A stretch of DNA of 64,000 nt, taken from Micrococcales bacterium 72-143. GTDB taxonomy: Bacteria > Actinomycetota > Actinomycetes > Actinomycetales > Microbacteriaceae. The stretch spans positions 496,001 to 560,000 of the forward strand of contig MKVM01000003.1 in NCBI GenBank assembly GCA_001898835.1, given 5' to 3'. Positions 60,260-64,000 of this stretch are shown here, in pieces (the stretch's first letter is position 1; each line of letters starts with the position of its first letter). The translations under genes were made by a program, and so were the position numbers. The notes beneath the pieces were generated by a model, which ran no database searches, had not been told where the DNA came from, and saw only the letters and a program-made list of their open reading frames with translations.

Positions 60260-61006
60260 ATGCCGCAGCTCCGCATCGGGTCCGAGACGATCTACCACGA
60301 GGTGCACGGAAGCGGGGAGCCGCTCATGCTGTTGCACGGCGGATACTGCTCGCTCGAGAACATGCGCGAGCTCGGCGAGCTGCTGTCCGAGCGGTTCGAG
60401 GTGCATGCCCCCGAGCGCGCGGGTCACGGCCGCACCGCCGACCGCCCGGGCCCCTTCGGCTACGGACGGATGCTGGACGAGACGATCGCGTACCTCGACG
60501 CCGTCGGCCTCGAGTCCGCCCACATCGTCGGCTTCAGCGACGGCGGCATCCTGACCCTCATGCTGGGCCTCGAGCACCCGGGCCGGGTGCGCACGCTCGT
60601 GCCGATCAGCGCCAACATCGACGTGCACAGCTTCGTGCCCGACGACTACGCCCACGAGACCGTGCCCCAGGCCGCCCACGAACAGCTCGACCGCGACTAC
60701 GCGAAGCTCTCGCCCGACGGGCCCGAGCACGGCGCCGTCGTGCTCGAGAAGCTGCTCGCGATGTGGAAGGCGGAGCCCGACATCCCTGCGTCCGCTCTCC
60801 GGGCGATCACCGCCCCCACCCTCGTGATGGCGGGGGAGCACGACGTGGTCGCCCGCACCCACACCGAGACGATCGCGTCGTCGATCCCGGGCGCGCGGCT
60901 CGTCGTCGTCCCCGGGACGACCCACATGCTCGTGAGCGAGCGGCCGGACGTCGTGGCCGCCGAGGTGCGCGGGTTCCTCGCGGGCGTCGCATCCGGTCAG
61001 GATTGA
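60260..61006 (+). CDS. alpha/beta hydrolase
   Basis: A 248-residue alpha/beta hydrolase. LMLLHGGYCSLENMRELGE (short motif LMLLHGGYCS, about 23-32), the nucleophile elbow GFSDGG (about 95-100), the acid in VMAGEHDVVAR and the histidine in VPGTTHMLVSERPD are present. It is cytoplasmic and short, close to esterases and haloperoxidase-type hydrolases. Substrate unknown. The ATG at 60260 follows a -10 box by six bases; a longer upstream frame is not supported. Confidence 0.9.
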   Translation: MPQLRIGSETIYHEVHGSGEPLMLLHGGYCSLENMRELGELLSERFEVHAPERAGHGRTADRPGPFGYGRMLDETIAYLDAVGLESAHIVGFSDGGILTLMLGLEHPGRVRTLVPISANIDVHSFVPDDYAHETVPQAAHEQLDRDYAKLSPDGPEHGAVVLEKLLAMWKAEPDIPASALRAITAPTLVMAGEHDVVARTHTETIASSIPGARLVVVPGTTHMLVSERPDVVAAEVRGFLAGVASGQD

Positions 61007-61032
61007 AGAAGCCGCCGCCACGGGTGCGGTCG

Positions 61033-61044
61033 TAGCCTGGCCGC
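61033..61044 (+). promoter_or_regulatory. -10 box, leaderless start of the DUF1801-like gene
   Basis: TAGCCT (61033-61038), six bases, ATG at 61045. Confidence 0.65.
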
Positions 61045-61488
61045 ATGGCTGACAAGAAGACCAAGAAGGACGGCGGGCCGCTCACCGAGGACGAGCGCGC
61101 CGCCATGAAGGAGCACATCGCCGAGGTGCGCCGCTCGAAGAAGAGCACGCCCGAGGAGGACGCCCAGGCGGTGCTCGACAAGATCGCCGCGATGGACCCG
61201 GCCGACCGCGCCCTCGCCGAGCGTGTGCACGCCGTGGTCACCGAGACGGCGCCCGAGCTCGCCCCCAAGCTCTGGTACGGGATGCCGGCCTACTACAAGG
61301 CGGGCAAGAACATCGTGTTCTTCCAGGACGCGAAGAAGTTCAAGGCCCGCTACTCGACCCTCGGCTTCAGCGACCCGGCGATGCTCGACGACGGCACCAT
61401 GTGGCCCACCTCGTACGCCCTCACGAACGAGCTCACGACGGCCGACGAGAAGCGCATCGCGGAGCTCGTGAAGAAGGCGGTCGGCTGA
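61045..61488 (+). CDS. DUF1801-like (YdhG/frataxin-fold-like) protein
   Basis: A 147-residue protein. Lysine-rich N-terminus, then TAPELAPKLWYGMPAYYKAGKNIVFFQ (short motif PKLWYGMPAYYKAGK, about 73-87), which is the DUF1801/YdhG signature. Members have a frataxin-like fold and have been proposed as iron chaperones; direct evidence is limited. Cytoplasmic, single gene. Confidence 0.82.
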   Translation: MADKKTKKDGGPLTEDERAAMKEHIAEVRRSKKSTPEEDAQAVLDKIAAMDPADRALAERVHAVVTETAPELAPKLWYGMPAYYKAGKNIVFFQDAKKFKARYSTLGFSDPAMLDDGTMWPTSYALTNELTTADEKRIAELVKKAVG

Positions 61489-61518
61489 GGTCGGCGGGCC
61501 GCACGCCCGGCGCCGCCG

Positions 61519-61530
61519 TAGGCTGAGCCC
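61519..61530 (+). promoter_or_regulatory. -10 box, leaderless start of the LysE-type gene
   Basis: TAGGCT (61519-61524), six bases, GTG at 61531. Confidence 0.65.
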
Positions 61531-62163
61531 GTGCTGCCGTCGCTCGCCGTGCTGGTCTCGTTCGGACTCGTCGTCGCGCTGCTGACGATCACACCGGGCC
61601 TCGACACGGCCCTGGTGCTGCGCACCGCGGCCGTCGCCGGCCGTCGGCGCGCGTGGGGCGCGGTGGCCGGCATCCAGGCGGGCACCCTTGTGTGGGGCGC
61701 CGCCGCCGCGGTCGGGGTGAGTGCCCTGCTGCTCGCCTCGCAGCTCGCCTACGACGTGCTGCGCGTCGCGGGCGCCGTGTACCTCGTGTGGATCGGGCTC
61801 CGGATGCTGTGGTCGGCGATCCGCGGCGGAACGCACGGCGATCCGGTGCTCGACACGCGCGCCGACTCGTTCCGAGCCGGCCTCCGCCAGGGCGCGCTCA
61901 CCAACCTGCTGAACCCCAAGGTCGGGGCGTTCTACGTCGCGGTGCTGCCGCAGTTCATCCCGGCGTCGGCGCCGCATCTGAGCTGGGGCCTCGCGCTCGC
62001 GGGCGTGCACGTGCTGCTCGGCACGATCTGGCTGGGAACCCTGCTGCTGCTGGCGCGGTCGTTCCGCGGCTGGCTGCAGCGTCGCACGGTCGCACGGTGG
62101 ATCGACGGCGTCGCGGGCACGGTCATCACCGCCTTCGGCGTGCGGCTCGCGCTCGAGCCGTAA
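61531..62163 (+). CDS. LysE/RhtB-family amino acid exporter
   Basis: A 210-residue inner-membrane protein with five or six helices. ITPGLDTALVLRTAAVAGRR (short motif TPGLDTALVLR, about 19-29) is the RhtB signature, and GALTNLLNPKVGAFYVAVLPQF (short motif NLLNPKVGAFY) is the second. It should export an amino acid such as homoserine, threonine or leucine. Its last codons form part of the first of three direct repeats in front of hipB, so its 3' end overlaps a regulatory region. Confidence 0.92.
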   Translation: MLPSLAVLVSFGLVVALLTITPGLDTALVLRTAAVAGRRRAWGAVAGIQAGTLVWGAAAAVGVSALLLASQLAYDVLRVAGAVYLVWIGLRMLWSAIRGGTHGDPVLDTRADSFRAGLRQGALTNLLNPKVGAFYVAVLPQFIPASAPHLSWGLALAGVHVLLGTIWLGTLLLLARSFRGWLQRRTVARWIDGVAGTVITAFGVRLALEP

Positions 62164-62231
62164 AAGGTATTCGGACTGACAACTGCCGAAAAAGGTAGTC
62201 AGGGAGTAAACTGCCGAAAAAGGTAGTCAGG
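62155..62231 (+). promoter_or_regulatory. three direct repeats with 28-bp period, HipB-type operator
   Basis: CTGCCGAAAAAGGTAGTCAGG occurs exactly at 62183-62203 and 62211-62231 (21 bp shown by its ends and core GCCGAAAAAGGTAGTC). A diverged copy with 15 of 21 matches lies one period earlier at 62155-62175, across the lysE-type stop codon. Each unit contains CTGCC-N6-GGTAG, a partial dyad. The HipB-like protein would bind the array to repress hipBA. Confidence 0.75.
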
Positions 62232-62239
62232 AGTCCCCC

Positions 62240-62464
62240 ATGCGCACCGCCCGGATCGCCAACCCCCAGATGCTGGGCGACATCCTCCGCAGCGCCCGTC
62301 TCCACAGCGGCCAGACGCAGGCCGAACTCGCCGAGGTCCTCGGCATGTCCCAGCGATATGTGATGGAGATCGAGGCGGGCAAGCCGACGAAAGCCGTCGA
62401 GCGCCTCTTCGAGTACGCGCGCGAGACCGGCGTCTCGCTCTACGCAGACCTGCCCGATGCCTGA
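62240..62464 (+). CDS. hipB: HipB-like antitoxin
   Basis: A 74-residue helix-turn-helix protein of the Xre/HipB type. The DNA-binding segment QTQAELAEVLGMSQRYVMEIEAGK (short motif TQAELAEVLGMSQ, about 25-37) fills most of the protein, and a short C-terminal tail GVSLYADLPDA ends in the region that lies against the toxin in E. coli HipB. It overlaps hipA by 8 bp and is preceded by AGGAG. It should repress the operon through the 28-bp-period repeats and neutralise HipA. Confidence 0.92.
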   Translation: MRTARIANPQMLGDILRSARLHSGQTQAELAEVLGMSQRYVMEIEAGKPTKAVERLFEYARETGVSLYADLPDA

Positions 62465-63761
62465 GCTGGCCGTCGACCTCTACGGCGTGCGCGTCGGCAC
62501 ACTGCGCGAGAACTCGGACGGCTTCGACTTCGTCGCCGACACCGAGGGGATGCGCGCCTTCGGTGCGCAGAGCACGGTGCTCTCCGTCGCCGTCCCGCTG
62601 ACCGACGCGCCGCGCCCGCGCGACCGGGCGATCCGACGCAACTTCTTCGACGAGCTGCTGCCCGAGGGCCGCGCCCGCGCCCGCCTGGCGGGCAACGCCC
62701 GCATCCGCGCCGACTACACGATCGGGATGCTCGCCCGCTACGGACGGGACGTCGCCGGCGCGGTGCGCGTCTGGGATCCGCTGGCGCCGGGCGAGCCACG
62801 CACGCCGGCCGTGCGACCCGCGAGCGCGGCGCGCATCCGGGAACTCATCGCGGAGGTGCGCAACGCGCCGATCGGCAACGACTCCGTGCGTCGGCTCTCC
62901 TCCCTCGCGGGAGTACAAGACAAGTTCGTGCTCGCGTGGACCCCGGACGGCTGGACGGAACCCCTCGACGGCTTCCCCTCCACCCACATCGTGAAGCCCG
63001 TGGTGCCGGAGCGCCCCAGTCTCATCTTCGACGAGGAGTATGGTTCGCGGATCGCCCGCCACCTCGGCCTCGCCGACTTCGACACCGACCTGCAGACCTT
63101 CGACGGGCACACCGCCCTCGTGATCGAGCGCTACGACCGCGGCCCGGAGCTGCCGGACGGACGCCTCCATCAGGAGGACTTCAACCAGGCGCTCGGCTTC
63201 AGCGGCGACGGCAAGTACGAGTCGTGGGGCCACCCTGGTCTCGGCGCGATCGCCGCGCTCCTGCGTTCCCACGCCACCCGGGCGGCCCTCGCCGACCTTC
63301 TGCGCTACACCACATTGTCGATCGCCGTCGGCAACCTCGACATGCACGCGAAGAACCTGTCGATCGTGCATCGTCCCGACGGGTCGACGGCCCTCGCCCC
63401 CATCTACGACGTCGTGCCGCAACTGCATCTCGTCGACGACCACGATTTCGCGTTCCGGGTGAACGGGCGCTTCGGCCACGCCGAGATCACCGCCGACGAT
63501 CTCGTGGCGGAGGGCAGCTCGTGGGGGCTGCGCGATGCCGCCGCGATCGTCGATGACATCCTCACCGCCGTCGGGCGCGCGGTCGAGCTCGAGCAACCGA
63601 GCCCCGGGGCGCACCCCGCACTGCAGCACGACATCCGCGGATACGTCGACAATCTGCTCAGCGGTCGCGGGGCGAGTGCGCGACCCGGGCCGGGGTCGGC
63701 GACGGAGCCCCGCGCACTGCCGGAGAGCCCCGGAGGATGGGGTGGCCCGGTCGCTCCCTGA
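62457..63761 (+). CDS. hipA: HipA-type Ser/Thr kinase toxin
   Basis: A 434-residue kinase. The N-terminal subdomain (DLYGVRVGTL, then RRNFFDELLPEG, 61-72) is followed by the P-loop-like RLSSLAGVQDKF (146-157), the ATP lysine K180 in STHIVKP, catalytic GNLDMHAKNLS (292-302) with D295, and the metal-binding YDVVP (317-321). All residues needed for kinase activity are present. The S-S pair at 148/149 could be the autophosphorylation site. In E. coli HipA phosphorylates glutamyl-tRNA synthetase and causes dormancy; other HipA-like kinases modify other synthetases. The C-terminal 25 residues are P/G-rich and extra. Confidence 0.94.
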   Translation: MPELAVDLYGVRVGTLRENSDGFDFVADTEGMRAFGAQSTVLSVAVPLTDAPRPRDRAIRRNFFDELLPEGRARARLAGNARIRADYTIGMLARYGRDVAGAVRVWDPLAPGEPRTPAVRPASAARIRELIAEVRNAPIGNDSVRRLSSLAGVQDKFVLAWTPDGWTEPLDGFPSTHIVKPVVPERPSLIFDEEYGSRIARHLGLADFDTDLQTFDGHTALVIERYDRGPELPDGRLHQEDFNQALGFSGDGKYESWGHPGLGAIAALLRSHATRAALADLLRYTTLSIAVGNLDMHAKNLSIVHRPDGSTALAPIYDVVPQLHLVDDHDFAFRVNGRFGHAEITADDLVAEGSSWGLRDAAAIVDDILTAVGRAVELEQPSPGAHPALQHDIRGYVDNLLSGRGASARPGPGSATEPRALPESPGGWGGPVAP

Positions 63762-63777
63762 CCGAGCCGCGCCGCGC

Positions 63778-64000
63778 CTACGCGTCGCCCCGGTTGCGGC
63801 GGCGCATGGGGCGCGGGGCACGGTCGCCGAGGAACGAGCGCGCCGAGTCGACCACGAAGCCGCGGCTGAGCGCCTCGCGGCCGATCAGCATCCGGAACCC
63901 CATCGAGTCGCGGTTGCTCAGGGTGACCTCGGCGTCGACGCGGTGCCCGACGAGCACGAGCGGGAGCGACACGACGAAGCGCTCGTCGACGTGCCCGGAC
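63778..64000 (-). CDS. RimB/RimK-associated retropepsin-like protease (partial, 5' end beyond window)
   Basis: The visible 74 C-terminal residues contain LTLSNRDSMGFRMLIGREAL and the tail SRGFVVDSARSFL, matching the ATP-dependent zinc protease / RimB-like family (PF05618), a retropepsin-like fold often beside rimK. The frame stays open to the window edge (HVDERFVVSLPLVLVG), so the gene continues beyond position 64000 and a start codon inside the window should not be assumed. The catalytic aspartate would be in the missing part. Confidence 0.8.
   Translation of the reverse strand, partial: SGHVDERFVVSLPLVLVGHRVDAEVTLSNRDSMGFRMLIGREALSRGFVVDSARSFLGDRAPRPMRRRNRGDA

Noticed and set aside
55875..60554. 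A 1559-codon open frame on the plus strand
   Set aside because: It runs across several minus-strand genes and the padR gene in the wrong frame and has no domain; it is a composition artefact.
62155..62231. CRISPR-like direct repeats before hipB
   Set aside because: Three units with 7-bp gaps and no spacers or cas genes; they fit an operator array.

Overview
The window is about 70% G+C and densely coded. It reads as a chromosomal segment of a high-G+C actinobacterium, most likely Microbacteriaceae. The pointers are the actinobacterial mismatch-repair nuclease NucS, the coproporphyrin-dependent heme pathway (CgoX, CpfC, ChdC/HemQ), LAxTG-type wall-sorting signals, a chaplin-like repeat protein, very frequent GTG starts with ATGA/GTGA overlaps, and dispersed repeats of the GGTTTCGATACGCC type. 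No rRNA, tRNA, CRISPR array, prophage or complete insertion sequence was recognised. No gene-free stretch exceeds 300 bases.

Layout. 1-2.7 kb: LytTR response regulator, DUF485-like subunit and sodium:solute symporter. 2.8-7.2 kb: purA, then a TetR / pseudo-ABC-ATPase / YhgE-Pip operon. 7.3-16.8 kb: mixed housekeeping genes (SpoU methyltransferase, solitary DNA methyltransferase, NagD-like HAD, septum-formation-domain protein, pyrE, xthA, lipoprotein, acyltransferase, RidA, hydrolase, ASCH protein). 16.9-29.3 kb: DUF6421-type protein with an SDR, a phytoene-desaturase-like oxidoreductase, a divergent MarR/dehydrogenase pair, AlkA-type glycosylase, two small DUF4190-like proteins, pfkA, a serine hydrolase and an AcuI-type reductase. 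29.4-39.9 kb: every enzyme from glutamyl-tRNA to heme (hemA, L, B, C, D, E, cgoX, cpfC, chdC), interrupted by three small envelope genes. 39.9-45.7 kb: large LAxTG surface protein, beta-lactamase-fold protein and M13 peptidase. 45.7-57.3 kb: epimerase, LacI/MFS pair, MATE exporter, rlmN, nnrE, nucS, HAD, rhodanese, BASS transporter, flavin monooxygenase. 57.3-64 kb: chaplin-like LAxTG protein and a hydrophobic secreted protein, PadR regulator, hydrolase, LysE exporter, hipBA, and the end of a RimB-like protease cut by the window edge.

Two genome-scale patterns stand out. First, more than twenty genes start about 6-7 nt after a TANNNT -10 box, so their mRNAs are probably leaderless; Shine-Dalgarno starts are mostly kept for envelope, regulatory and internal operon genes. 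Second, 50-80 bp palindromes of several sequence families sit at many gene boundaries, including divergent ones, so they are not simply terminators. In addition the hexamer GGATGC/GCATCC is strongly over-represented in coding sequence.

Most interesting for novelty are the degenerate ABC-ATPase encoded with a YhgE/Pip membrane protein, the cysteine-free chaplin-like wall protein with its secreted neighbour, the palindrome families, and the three-copy 28-bp-period operator in front of hipBA.
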